Assembly: GCA_026874595.1 (NCBI GenBank)
Contig: CM049306.1
Location: 76,945,642-77,009,641 of the forward strand
Direction: 5' to 3'
DNA length: 64,000 nucleotides
DNA from: Sipunculus nudus
Taxonomy: Eukaryota; Annelida; Sipuncula; Golfingiida; Sipunculidae
Shown here in pieces: positions 25,959-36,912 of this stretch (its first letter is position 1; each line of letters begins with the position of its first letter). A model generated the notes under the pieces. The model had not been told where the DNA came from. It did no database searches and worked only from the letters and a program-made list of their open reading frames with translations. A program made the position numbers and the translations under genes.

Positions 25959-28900
25959 ATGGAATCTAAAAGAGACACCCTCTCTAAGACGGAGACAGAT
26001 GAATACACAGTTCCCCTGGAAAACTGGTACCGTGGCGTCCGGTACTCCTTCTTTACACCTCCCGATGTCATGTCACGTGTTGAAGACTTCCCCGTCCATG
26101 AAGAAGACGTGTTTGTGTGTGGATACCCAAAAACTGGTAAAACTGGGCAAGAGCTGAATATTGTAATGGGGCGGGGTCGGCATAAAAATCAGTCATAAGT
26201 AGAAACAATAGGCCTTGAATCAGTCATACTCTGGAGTCAAAGTAGGCTTTGGATTAGTCATATATAAGAAATAAGAGTAAGCATTAAATCAGTTATGAGG
26301 AGTAACAATAAGCCTTGAATCATCATACTCTGGGGTCAGAGTAGGCCTTGAATCAGTCATATAAGGAATAAAATTAGCCATTGAGTCAGTCATGAGGCAT
26401 AAGAAAAGGCCTTAAATCAGTCATAACGAGTAACTATACGCCTTGAATCAGTCGTACTCTTGTGTCAGGGTAGGCCTTGATATAAAAGTATAAGGAATGA
26501 AAGTAAGCATTGAATCAGTCAAAAGGAGGAAAAATAGGCCTCAAACCAGACATTGGGAGTAAGTGTAGGCATTGAATCAGTCAAAAGGCGTAACAATAGG
26601 CCTGGAAGCAGTCATAAGGAGTAAAGCTGCCTTCCCACGTATCAGTAAATCATGCAGTAAATAAATCGCATCCCTCTTTTAAGATGAACTGTTTCCGTCT
26701 GTACGTTTTAACGTGCTCCGCATGCGTATCCGCAAAAATGACAGCATCGAAGCAAATCGTTGAGCAATTCATCCGTTTTTGCGGATGGCAAAAATGCCTA
26801 CATTCCCAACAGTGCCCCGGCGCCAGGTCACCGAGTGCATTTAGAAAAAATATTGTGCATTTAGCTGTCGTCCTTGCAGGTTCAAAAGAGGCAAGCGAAA
26901 GGGTATCCGCAGGAAAAACGTACGTACCTATGGAAAAGTTTATGCGGACTGAGTACGTGTGTCTTTTGCGGATAGGATATTTGCGGATACATGGAAACAC
27001 AGCTTAAGTGTAGGCATTGAATCAGTCATAAGGCGTAACAATAGGCATTGAATCAGTCATACTCTAGAGTCAGAGGAGGCCTTGAACATGTCATAAGGAT
27101 TAAGAGAATGCCTTAAATCAGGCATAAGGAGTAATTGTAGACATTGAATAAGTAATCAGGAGTACGAGCAACTATTGAATCAGTCATAAGGGGTAACCAT
27201 AGGCCTTGAATTAGTCATAAGACATAACAATAGGCCTTGAATCAGTCAAAAGGAGTAAGTGTAGGTCTTGAATCAGTAATAATGAGGATTTAGAGGCCTT
27301 GAATCCGTCAAAAGGAGCATGAGCTGGTCTTGAAACTTTTTACAAGGAGTAATAGCAGGCCTTGAATCTGTCAGTAGCAGTTTGAGTAGGCCTTGAATCT
27401 GTCATATATGGACAATCGGTAGTGCTAGCAAGAGATGATATAGCTTTCATGATAAATTCTTATGTATAACTCTCTTAAATAACTTATGTATTGTTAAAGG
27501 TGTCTGTTTTATTGTGCGCAGGAGTGTTACAATTGTCTGTTGACATTCTGATTCGTGTTAGGTAGGCCCTGGTTCGTTTCTATGGGAACCTCGCTTGTTG
27601 GGTGCTGACTTGCGTGTGGGGTCTTAAGCGGAGAGACTCAGCGTTCTTTGTTCCAGATGTTTCAGGTCTGTCCATGTTCGTGTGTATTGTTATTTGGGAA
27701 TTTTCCATTTCTAGAATTTTCGGGTGAGAAGCTATAAATTAGGGGCTGTGTTTAGAGCCGGGAGAAAGGAATATACCAGCGAGCACTAAGAGTGTCACTT
27801 TCTCGTCAGTTTGGACCTTACTGATAATTGCAGTGGTGTCAGATATTTAACGGACCTAATACAGATTTAATACGGACTGTCTCCAGTTTGCCTTTGGATT
27901 ATTACTATTTACGTGGATTATTTACGTTAAAGGACTCTTGTTGAGCTGTGACAGTTATGGTATCCAGAAATCAAAGCCTAGGACTCGGACACTCTGGCAC
28001 TGTACATTTTTATTGTTATAATATGTAATTGTAGTGATTCAGTGTATTGTAATGTTAGAATTGTTCTAAGAATAAATTATAATTATTTGTTTACAAAAAA
28101 AACAACTGACTTCTTTATTCATTTCCCTAGACATTTCCCGCTGCCTAGTGTTACAGATTCTAATCTCCGTAACAAAATTTGTGCTGATCACGATTACGTG
28201 GTCTGTTGTTATTAGGTTCCGTTACAGTATATGCATATAATGTTTTGGAACATTCTCGTCCTTTGCCTCACAATGACAGGAAATGAATATGATGAAGGGA
28301 ATTAGAATCATCAGCTGAAAATGTCAAACTACAGGAATAATGTATGATGTAACATTATAAAACTGTTCCTTTGATATTATGTAATTATGTTAGTTACTTA
28401 TTTAAACAGAAAATAATTGGTATTAAAGAATAATTAACCGATTTTATAATATGAAACAAACTTTCCAATTAGACATGAACATATCAATCGTTACTTAAAG
28501 AAAAAGTTCAGACAAGGATAAGGTAAGGTAAGATTTGGTAAGAAACATTATGATCAATTATATATATATAATTATCATTATTATAATTATTATTATATTT
28601 TCATTCGTAGGAACCGTTTGGATGACCACCGTTGTCAGCGCGATCTTGCGGCAGGATGACTTGGATTGCTGGCTGAAGACGCCTCCTTTAAAAAACGGCG
28701 GACAGCTGGAAATGCATTTCGATTTCGCCAAAAGCCTTCCTCGACCAACGTTCTTTAGCACCCACCTGCCCTATCACCTGCTTCCCGCAGGTGTACGAGA
28801 CAAGAACCTGAAGATAGTTCACATCTCGCGAGATCCAAAAGATGTAGCAGTGTCTTATTTTTACTTCCATAAAAATGTAAAAAGCTTTGGGCCTTGGAAC

Positions 28901-29362
28901 GGTCCATGGGATGTATTCTTTGATAACTTCATCAGCGGTCAGGTTCTGTACGGCAGTTATTTTAATTTTGTACGTACATACTGGGCGCAGAAAAATAACC
29001 CGAATGTAATGAATATCCAATACGAAAACCTGAAAAAGGATCCAAAAACCTGGATTAGTAAACTATCGGAGTTCCTTGGAAAGCCGTTAGAAGCCGTGAA
29101 ACTTGACAAGGTCGTTGAGCTCACATCGTTCGGTAACATGAAAAAAACCCCAGCACTGAATATGGATAACTTCTTAAAAAACCTCCCAAATGATGATGGG
29201 CCAACGCTAGTGCCTGGTACATCTTTCCTGCGTAAAGGGCAGATAGGTGACTGGCGCCACCTGTTCACTGAAGAACAGCGTCGTCAGACAGATGGACTTT
29301 ACAGTCAGCTGTGTAAGGATACGGGCATGGACAGTCTGAAGGAAGAACAGGACAGCACCTAG
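25959..29362 (+). CDS. Cytosolic sulfotransferase B (SULT1-like)
   Basis: The gene is join(25959..26136, 28611..29362), encoding 309 aa. The intron splits the Gly60 codon after its first base and rebuilds the P-loop as YPKTGTVW. All SULT hallmarks are intact: Lys58 of the P-loop, His111 in THLP, Arg133 and Ser141 in the HISRDPKDVAVSY block, and RKGQIGDW at 267-274. The start ATG lies one base after a pyrimidine-rich acceptor (TTATTTGTAG). Residues 86-100 share LKNGGQLEMHF with copy C and differ from A and D. The long intron 1 holds the 31-bp minisatellite, a MITE and an LTR-like insertion. A good AATAAA lies at 29822, about 460 bp after the stop. An in-frame upstream extension of exon 2 into intron sequence is not credible. 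Substrate is unknown. Confidence 0.9.
26185..27415 (+). repeat. 31-bp minisatellite in intron 1 of sulfotransferase B, split by a MITE
   Basis: Degenerate copies of the AATCAGTCATAAGGAGTAA unit run from about 26185 to 26624 and resume at 27005 to about 27415. Variants include blocks with CATACTCTGGAGTCA and AGTATGAGTAGGCC. The array is homologous in layout to 34040-35670 in C. Confidence 0.85.
26625..27004. mobile_element. PIF/Harbinger-like MITE in the minisatellite (B)
   Basis: The 380-bp element has terminal inverted repeats AGCTGCCTTCCCACGTATC and, from the other end, AGCTGTGTTTCCATGTATC (15 of 19 match). It is flanked by TAA on both sides, the 3-bp TWA duplication typical of PIF/Harbinger. 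Internal motifs such as TTGCGGATAC recur in inverse orientation near the ends. No transposase is present. The same insertion is present, more decayed, in C at about 34645-35046, so it predates the B-C duplication. Confidence 0.7.
27492..28226 (+). mobile_element. Solo-LTR-like insertion with 4-bp target duplication (unit B)
   Basis: The 735-bp element begins TGTTAAAGG and ends CCGTTACA. It is flanked by GTAT at 27488-27491 and 28227-28230. The homologous site in unit C (around 35748, ACCTTATGTATATACATA) lacks the element and has one GTAT, so it is an empty site. Inside are GCTATAAATTAGGGG and AGAATAAATTATAA, a TATA-like and polyadenylation-like pair in LTR order. It is a diverged relative of 15709-16560. 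No coding region is present. Confidence 0.75.
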
Positions 29363-30600
29363 AGCCTGTTACCCACCTGCTTAATATCGCCTTAATTAAT
29401 ATGCTTTTTAACTGTGGAATCATTATTACTACCCCCCCCCCTTTGTAATACAAGAGTCCAGTGTGTGTGAGTATAGAATTTAATTTACTTTGGCCCTATG
29501 AAAGATAATAGCAACATTAAGTTAACTGGTCTTACCTTTAACGATCAAAAGGTTACAATAGTCCTTTATTATCTCATCATGTACTTTACACTTATGTAAT
29601 TATTTTAGCCAAAAGTCTATTGTAGTTTAACCATTATCTGGACTTCACAGTCACGTCTTCCGTAATGTTCTTGAAAAATGCAATGGTAATGTAAATTGAC
29701 TTAATGATGTAATAGTCGGTCTAGGTTAAACTTTACTTAGCATACTTAGCTGACCGCGGACTTGCAAAGGAAGAAACTGTTTTCTTATCAAAAGGGCAAT
29801 AATATGATTTATTTGTAAAGCAATAAACCCTGCTGTTGTTCAAAGTAATGATGCACAAATGATAAGTACATAGCCTTACATAGCCTTACAAAAGTACATA
29901 ACCTTATTATTTGAGGTGTAAATTTATTTTACGTAATTCACGTTATTTTATAGTTATTATATTAAGTGTGACAACATTTATTAAAGTGATTATTTCACAT
30001 GTGGTATGATGCAGAAATATGGCTCCTAGTATTTCTCATACTTTTACTGGACTTTAATATGAATATTGGATATAATTCTAGAACTTGCATGACATTTTCT
30101 GATTTTCTCACATATCTCCCTTTCCACATGTTACATGTATTTCATATATTATGTAAATTACATGTGATTTTTCATTTGTATATGTTTATCTGTTAATGAT
30201 AAACTCCAAATCAGAGTGCTATTTAATATTAATGGTTATAGAATCTTTTCTTCTTCGGCGTTGATGACTAGAAATGTCGTTCCTGTGCCATGAACTCAAA
30301 TAAAATCATTAGATAAAATTCACGTTTTAATAAATAAATGACAATTTATGTTTGTCTTTTTAACCTGTAGATAAATTAATTGCTTAGGGCGCAATCTGAC
30401 CTGAGATATTGTAAGCCAAATTATGGCTGGCACTACAACACATGATGACTCGTGATAGAGCATTCTTGCTCAGCATGTTACGCAAATTACTTGGTAATAA
30501 ATGGTTAAGTATGTACGATGTATGTGTACGCATATTCATTGTGAGCGGTAGGTATATCCTAGCAGTACCTACATATAACCGAACTTCAAGAGAACCACAA
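29363..30600 (+). other. B-C spacer
   Basis: The first part after the stop of B (to about 30110) is closely shared with the region after C (36913-37660). The later part (about 30110-30600) matches the B upstream spacer (23160-23635). The homeobox-exon remnant found at 23058 and 46330 is missing here, because the homologous block is replaced by B/C-type 3' sequence. A short poly-C run is at about 29432. No gene is present. Confidence 0.7.
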
Positions 30601-30651
30601 AAGACTGGTGGAATCCAGGCAACGACTCTTTACTCACTACTCCAGAGCTAG
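30601..30651 (+). promoter_or_regulatory. Candidate non-coding first exon, class 1, of sulfotransferase C
   Basis: AAGACTGGTGGAATCCAGG ... CTACTCCAGAGCTAG ends at a strong donor GTAAGTACT (30652). It is the counterpart of 23635-23685 in unit B. Copy C also has the class-2 candidate at 32455-32770, so it may have two alternative first exons. Confidence 0.4.
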
Positions 30652-30892
30652 GTAAGTACTACCACAACTTTTTTGCTATTCTCAAGCAAATTATTTAAGA
30701 ACTGAAATATAAGTTTTACATACATGCAGCTCACAGAGAACAAGTAGAAACATGAAAATGGATGACAGCTGATACTATATTTACACAACCAATATACCGG
30801 TACATATATTCCTACCGAATTCTTATTATTTTTTTTATATAGGCGGCCTTACTGATGAATACTTAATGAAGGTAACTGCAAAATTGTTCAAG

Positions 30893-30981
<89 letters not shown>
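30893..30981 (+). repeat. (TA)n followed by (GA)n microsatellite
   Basis: A (TA)n run to about 30951 passes directly into a (GA)n run. The frames reading through it are artefacts. Confidence 0.95.
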
Positions 30982-30983
<2 letters not shown>

Positions 30984-31084
30984 ACACATTATTTGTTTGT
31001 GAATTAAGGGCATTTACGGCTGTAAGTAACCATCTGTTATTGGCGGTTATTATATTCCCAAACACTAGTGGCGTCAACTGGAAT

Positions 31085-31700
31085 TTTGTAAACCTTTAAA
31101 GAGGCGGTCATCCGTAAACAGGGTACAAATCGTAACCAGATCCTAGAATCTTCTAACTAGATATCCATTGATTCCGATGAATAGTCTCCTTGGAAACCTG
31201 AAATTAGGTCACTGCTACCCATATCATCCCAACTATTGGCCTCAGGAATACTCCCTAGAATCATGAAAAATTTGATACAAAAGCTCAAGTGTGTGAACAA
31301 CAAATTCATTGATCACCATGATTCTCTGCATGTACTTTGATCATGGAGTGTTATATATGGAGTGTATTTTTAAAAAATCCGGTAACAGGACATAAATCTC
31401 AACCGTTGGACCTAGAATCTTCTAATTTGACATCCGGGAAACCTGAAATGAGAACTCTGCTACCCATATTCTCCAAAGCTATGGGGCTTAAAAGCACCCC
31501 CCCCCCCCCCAGAATAATTGAAAATTTGATACCAAAGCAGGGCATAAATCATAACCGTTGGAACTAGAATCTTCTTAGTTTGACATTCTGAGAGTTCATT
31601 AAAACGTCTCCTCAGAAACCTGAAATTAGGTTACTGTGACCTATATTCTCAAAGTAACGGAGCAAAATTTCCAGAAATAATGCAAAATAAACACAAATTG
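31085..31700 (+). repeat. Three degenerate tandem copies of a 150-260 bp unit
   Basis: Copies start near 31119, 31385 and 31539. Shared blocks are CCTAGAATCTTCTAA or its variants, GAAACCTGAAATTAGGT and CTGCTACCCATAT. Copy lengths differ by indels. A C-run lies at about 31497-31511. I see no equivalent in units A, B or D. Confidence 0.75.
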
Positions 31701-31739
31701 TCAGATTCCTTAGGAACGGCTGAATGGATTGTATTTTAA

Positions 31740-32188
31740 CTTTGGTGAGCTTATGGGTCTTCATGAAATTAAGCTAATATGCATGCACGATGATCCCACC
31801 TACATTATCTTAATAAGTTGCTTGTGCAAGGACATTTTGCCAACATGTCAGCCGGTTGAGCGTCATGACCCATGGGTCACTTGTTTTAATTTGTGGAGTC
31901 AATTTGCTGGAAGTTTATTTATATTAGAAAGTAAATACCGGCAGTATTTATGGAAGTATAGCTTTCCTTTACCTTCAAGAACGACCTTTAAAGAAAACGC
32001 GCATTATCTTATTTTCCCTGGCATGAAGTTAAGTGTTAACCATTGCCCATAGATGGCGCCACCTGTCTGCACTCGAAACCAATTTGAAAGCGGAAAGGGT
32101 ACCATGTGATGATTCAATTAATTATATTTTAATATGTTGGACGACATTACACGATATTCATGTCCTCTCCTGATAATATATGATATTC

Positions 32189-32219
<31 letters not shown>

Positions 32220-32440
32220 CAGAGAGAGAGACAGAGGCAGATAGACCGACGAACAGAGTTATCTAAAGTTCATTCACCAGAATATTCATATATATCACAT
32301 TTGTCCTATTTTTGGGATAACTTTTTTTACCGAGATGTTTGTGTGAGTTATTTTATCTAAGAAATATGTTCTATGTATACATAGATAGCCAATGTTGCAA
32401 TCCTTTCGATCAATCATACAATCCCAGGACTTTTGTTTCC
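31740..32440 (+). other. Unit C upstream DNA
   Basis: Includes a GA-rich tract (about 32189-32240) and sequence parallel to 17340-17760 (for example AAAACGCGYATTATCTT and TTCACCAGAATATTCATATA). The 107-codon plus frame at 31729 has no recognisable domain. Confidence 0.6.
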
Positions 32441-32454
32441 CTGTCCCTTCATGA

Positions 32455-32770
32455 ACAGGTAGACCAATTACTTAGAGCGCCATCTGACGTTTGATATTGT
32501 CAACTGATCTGTTTGAACACCACATATCATTCGCTGTTATATATGCTGTTTTGCTAACTGGGTAAGCTAATACGGTTAGTTAAGATACGGGTAACTACCG
32601 ATTAATTTTATAGGGTATTCGTGACCATGTGCGTAACGACCGCCTGTTGTGCAATCGTGGTAGGGAGATACCAGCAGCGTCACGTATGCAAGGTGACACT
32701 AACTGGTAATTTCTCGTGCAATCCAGGCAAAGAACCTACTGCTCCACTGTCAACCACTCCAGAGCTATAG
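32455..32770 (+). promoter_or_regulatory. Candidate promoter and class-2 first exon of sulfotransferase C
   Basis: Closely conserved with 17775-18095 in unit A. It ends CCACTCCAGAGCTATAG with donor GTAGGAGG at 32771. Unit B has lost this block, and unit D lacks it. See the class-1 candidate at 30601-30651. Confidence 0.4.
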
Positions 32771-33816
32771 GTAGGAGGTGCTTACATCACCTGAGCCCTT
32801 CTTAAATGAAATGTTTTCAACGTGTGTATATTAATTATGCGCAGATGGCATTGCTCAGTTAGATTGAAAATATCTTAGTGAGTGATCATTGTTGCATATT
32901 ACCCGAAATCATTCTAATATTTCTACCGAATTATGGTGCGGTCACCGATTATACTTCTTTTATAGTACCTTCTTTTCTTATCTCTATGCGGGATTTACGG
33001 TGTTTTTTAGTATATAACAATATTCAATGGGTCACGAGTGCCATTCAAGGTAACAAAGTCCAAATATGGATTTCACGGTAAGAGGCTTCCTTCGTTTTAG
33101 GTATAAAGATCAGACAAATATAACCTGCATTAAATACTCGGGAGATAATGGAATGAAGCACCCTTTACACCATAAGCGTCCCGAGTATAGAACGATACCT
33201 AAGGTTTCTATTTGATCTGTTTTGTGTTCATACTGCATTAAGAAGATTCAGTTATGAGTAACCCATAGAGAACAGACCGTCTGTTTTTAATCAAGCCTTG
33301 CGGATGTGGGTGGTGTATCTCTCCTATTGCCCTCTGGTGGGCGGTTTCGGGACCTCCTGGGGATTGTTTTCTTCCTGTTGTAATGTTCAAGAAAGCTGTT
33401 TCTTGTGGTATTTAATTGCTCGGTAACTATAACTGTTAAGTGTTCAATCTATATGTGAACAAGAAATCTGCATTCTAAGGAATACAGACATCCGCCATGT
33501 GAGGGTCCCCCTTGTAGAGCGTTCCAAAACCCGTGTTTGCTTTCACTTATTCTGCTCATATTCCCAGGTTTATTCGTACATAATTGACTTTATATTTGAG
33601 AATATGACGACGTTCCTAAATGGCGATCCCTGTATTGCCGGAAATTTCACGAGTTTACCTTCATTATTGCGTCATACAAAGACACACATTCACACAAAGA
33701 CTTAGGGGAAAGGGTGGAGGCAATGAACCTACGGCAAACTAACAAAACATAAATGACCGTTATGCAAGTATGCAACAAATGTATCCATTGCAATCCTCGC
33801 CTTTTTTATTTGTAGC

Positions 33817-36800
33817 ATGGAATCTTCAAGAGACATTCTCTCTAGGACAGAGACAGATGAATACACAGTTCCCCTGGAGAACTGGTACCGTGGCGTCCGG
33901 TACTCCTTCTTTACACCTCCCGATGTCATGTCACGTGTTGAAGACTTCCCCGTCCATGAAGAAGACGTGTATGTTTGTGGATACATCAAAACTGGTAAAA
34001 TTGAGCAAGAACTGAATATTGTAATGGGGCGGGGTAGGCAAAGAATCAGTCATAAGTAGAAACAATAGGCCTTGAATCAGTAATACTCTGGAGTCAAAGT
34101 AGGCTTTGGATTAGTCATATATAAGAAATAAGAGTAAACATTAAGTCAGAATAGGCCTTCAATCAGTCAAATAAGGAATTAGTTTAAGCATTGGACCAAA
34201 GGCCATAAATCAGTCGTACTCTTGTGTCAGAGTATGCCTTGTTTTCTCATATAAGGAATAAGAGTAGGCATTGAATCAGTTATAAGGCGTAACAATAATC
34301 CTTGGATCAGTTATAGGGAATAACAATAGGCTTAAATAAGTCATACTGTGGAGTCGGAGCAGGCCTTGAATCAGTCGTTCAAGGAATAAGAGTAAGCATC
34401 GGATTAGTCATTAGGCGTAACAATAGGCCTTGAATCAGTCATAATGAGAAACAATAGGTTTTGAATCAGTCATATAAAGAATAAGAGTAAGCCATGAATG
34501 AGTCATAAGGAGTAACAATAGGCCTTGTATCTGCCATTAGGGGTAAGTGTAGGCATTGAATCAGTCAAAAGGCGTAACAATACGCCTTGAATCAGCCATT
34601 AGGAGTGAGTGTAGTCATTGAATCAGTCATTAGGCGTAACAATAGGCTGTGTTCTAATTTATCAGTAAATCTCGTACGTCTAGTACGCAAATATTCGCAT
34701 CCCTCTTTTAAGATGAACTGTTTCCATTTGTACGTTTTAACCTGCTCCGCATGCGTTTCCACAAAAACGGAGAGCATCAAAACAGATCGCTGAGCTATTC
34801 ATAAGTTTAGTGGATGGCAGAAAGCCTACATTTCCCGACAATGCCCCGGCGGAAGGTCATCGGGTGCATTTAGAAAAAAATATTGTGCATGTGGCTGTCG
34901 TCCTTGCAGTTTCAAATAGGCACGCGAAAGGGTATCCGCAAGAAAAACGTACGTACTTATGGAAACAGAATTTGCGGACTGCGCACTATGGACCATACGT
35001 ACGTCTTTTGCTAATACGATATTTGCGGATACATGAAAACAAAGCTTATGTTTAGGCCATGAATCAGGCGTAAGGCGTAACAATAGGCCTTAATTCAGTC
35101 ATACTCTTTTTTTTTAATATTTTTTTTGTGGGAGGTAACCGCCTCCATTTTGTTTAATGCTGCCTTAACTAAGTATATGTACATCTGCAGATTTCCATTC
35201 CGGTTTCGGACTACGTGACAGGGCGGTATCACACGCTTCCTCTCATTTTATATCCTGGCGTTAACCAGGCCAGGTGACTACTGGTTATCATACCACCGAG
35301 GACCCCCGAAAGGCGCACTCGTTTGTGAGTGAAACACGGCCGTTGGGCACGACCTTCCCATTAAGCCTGCAGAGCGCTCACCCTGGGTGGGGGCCGACCG
35401 TGAAAAACCTCACCGCCTCGGCTGAGATTCGAACTCACGATCTCCCGGCTTTGAGTCCTGCGCTCTACCCCTGAGCCACAGAAGCCGGTAGCCTTGAACA
35501 AGTTATAAGGATTAAGTTTAGGTATTGAAACAGTCATAAGGAGAAAGTGTTAGTCTTGTATCAGCCATAAGAAGTAAGTGTAGGCCTTAAATCTGTCACA
35601 AGTATCGAGTAACAGCAGGACTTGAATCTGTCATAAGGAGTATGAGTAGGCCTAGAATCTGTCAAAGAAGGACAATCAGTAGTGCTAGCTAGAGGTGATA
35701 TTGCTCTCATGATAATTTCTTAGGCACAACACTCTTAAATACCTTATGTATATACATATAATGTTTTTAGACATTGTGCTCCTTTGCCTCACAATGACAG
35801 GAAATGGATGGGATGAAGGAATTAGAACCATCAGCTGAGAATATCAAACTACATGAACAATGTATAATGCGACATTATAAAACTGTTTCTTTTATATAAT
35901 GTAAATAAGAAAAGATTTTGGATAAAAGGATAATTATCCAATTTTATAATTACACATTACACCTGCAAACTATTTAATTAAACATTAACAGATCAAGCGT
36001 TTCTTAAAGAAAAAGTACAAACAAGGATAAAATATATCTTTGTTTAATTAAAGATATTTTGTTTGGTGAGAAAAATTATAATCAATTATATATATGTATT
36101 ATTATTATTATTATTATTATTATAATTATCATTATTATTAATATATTTTCTTATTCGTAGGAACCGTTTGGATGACCACCGTTGTCAGCGCGATCTTACA
36201 GCAGGATGACTTGGATAGCTGGCTGAAGACGCCTCCTTTAAAAAACGGTGGACAGCTGGAAATGCATTTCGAGGTCGCCAAAAGCCTTCCTCGCCCCACG
36301 TTCTTTTGCACCCACCTGCCCTATCACCTGCTTCCTGCAGGTGTACGAGACAAGAACGTGAAGATAGTACATATTTCGCGAGATCAAAAAGATGCAGCAG
36401 TGTCTTATTTTTACTTCCAAAAAAATGTAAAAAAGCTTTGGCCTTGTAACGGTTCGTGGGATGTATTCTTTGATAACTACATCAGCGGTCAGGTTCTGTA
36501 CGGCAGTTATTTTGATTTTGTACGTACATACTGGGCGCAGAAAAATTACCCGAATGTAATGAATATCCAATACGAAAACCTGAGAAAGGATCCAAAAACC
36601 TGGATTAGTAAACTATCTGAGTTCCTTGGAAAGCCGTTAGCAGCCGAGAAACTGGACAAGGTCGTTGAGCTCACATCGTTCGGTAACATGAAAAAGACCC
36701 CAGCAATGAATATGGATAACTTCTTAAAAAACCTCCCAAATGTGGATGGGCCGACGCTAGTGCTTGGTACATCTTTCCTGCGGAAAGGGCAGATAGGTGA

Positions 36801-36912
36801 CTGGCGCCACCTGTTCACTGAAGAACAGCGTCGTCAGATAGACGGACTTTACAGTCAGCTGTGTAAGGATACGGGCATGGACAGTCTGAAGGAAGAACAG
36901 GACAGCACCTAG
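33817..36912 (+). CDS. Cytosolic sulfotransferase C, possibly impaired
   Basis: The gene is join(33817..33994, 36161..36912), with an open frame of 309 aa and intact splice sites. It is closest to copy B. Several changes at conserved places suggest weak constraint. The P-loop reads YIKTGTVW instead of YPKTGTVW (Pro57 to Ile). The motif after the PAPS block reads HISRDQKDAAVSY. Near residues 151-155 SFGPW is replaced by KLWPC: one base is gained in the A-run and one lost in the following G-run, a self-correcting frameshift. VPGTSF is VLGTSF. Catalytic His111, Lys58, Arg133, Ser141 and RKGQIGDW remain. Either a recently degrading copy or one with altered function. AATAAA is at 37384. Confidence 0.85.
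34645..35046. mobile_element. PIF/Harbinger-like MITE in the minisatellite (C)
   Basis: Homologous to 26625-27004 across its length (for example CATCCCTCTTTTAAGATGAA and TTTAGAAAAAATATTGTGCA, with small indels). Termini are decayed: AGGCTGTGTTC on the left and ATGAAAACAAAGCT on the right. It is an old copy carried along by duplication. Confidence 0.65.
35107..35488 (-). mobile_element. tRNA-derived SINE
   Basis: Read on the minus strand, the head has a pol III A box (TGGCTCAGGGGTAGAGC) and B box (GAGTTCGAATCTC) with tRNA spacing. A body follows with TTTTTCACGGTCGGCCCC and CACCCAGGGTGAGC, and the element ends in an A-rich tail. It sits in the minisatellite of sulfotransferase C and is absent from B at the same point (GTCATACTC). 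A second, head-damaged copy is on the plus strand at about 48212-48567. A stand-alone tRNA gene is unlikely because the body is repeated with the head. Confidence 0.85.

Larger units (their letters stand above)
34040..35670 (+). repeat. 31-bp minisatellite in intron 1 of sulfotransferase C
   Basis: Degenerate copies of the AATCAGTCATAAGGAGTAA unit run to about 34644. They resume for two copies after the MITE (35047-35106) and again after the SINE (35489-35670). The layout parallels the B intron, which shows that the array predates the B-C duplication. Confidence 0.85.

Noticed and set aside
26185-27415. CRISPR-like regularly repeated array
   Set aside because: The units are contiguous and degenerate with no unique spacers, and the locus is a eukaryotic intron. 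It is a minisatellite.
28535-28610. N-terminal extension of sulfotransferase B exon 2 as a separate 275-aa protein
   Set aside because: The extension translates intronic AT repeats. The conserved acceptor at 28610 and the P-loop across the junction support the spliced model. The same reasoning rejects the extension at 48804 in D.
35430-35488. tRNA gene on the minus strand
   Set aside because: The A and B boxes are present, but the sequence continues into a body shared with another locus and ends in an A-rich tail, which is SINE structure.
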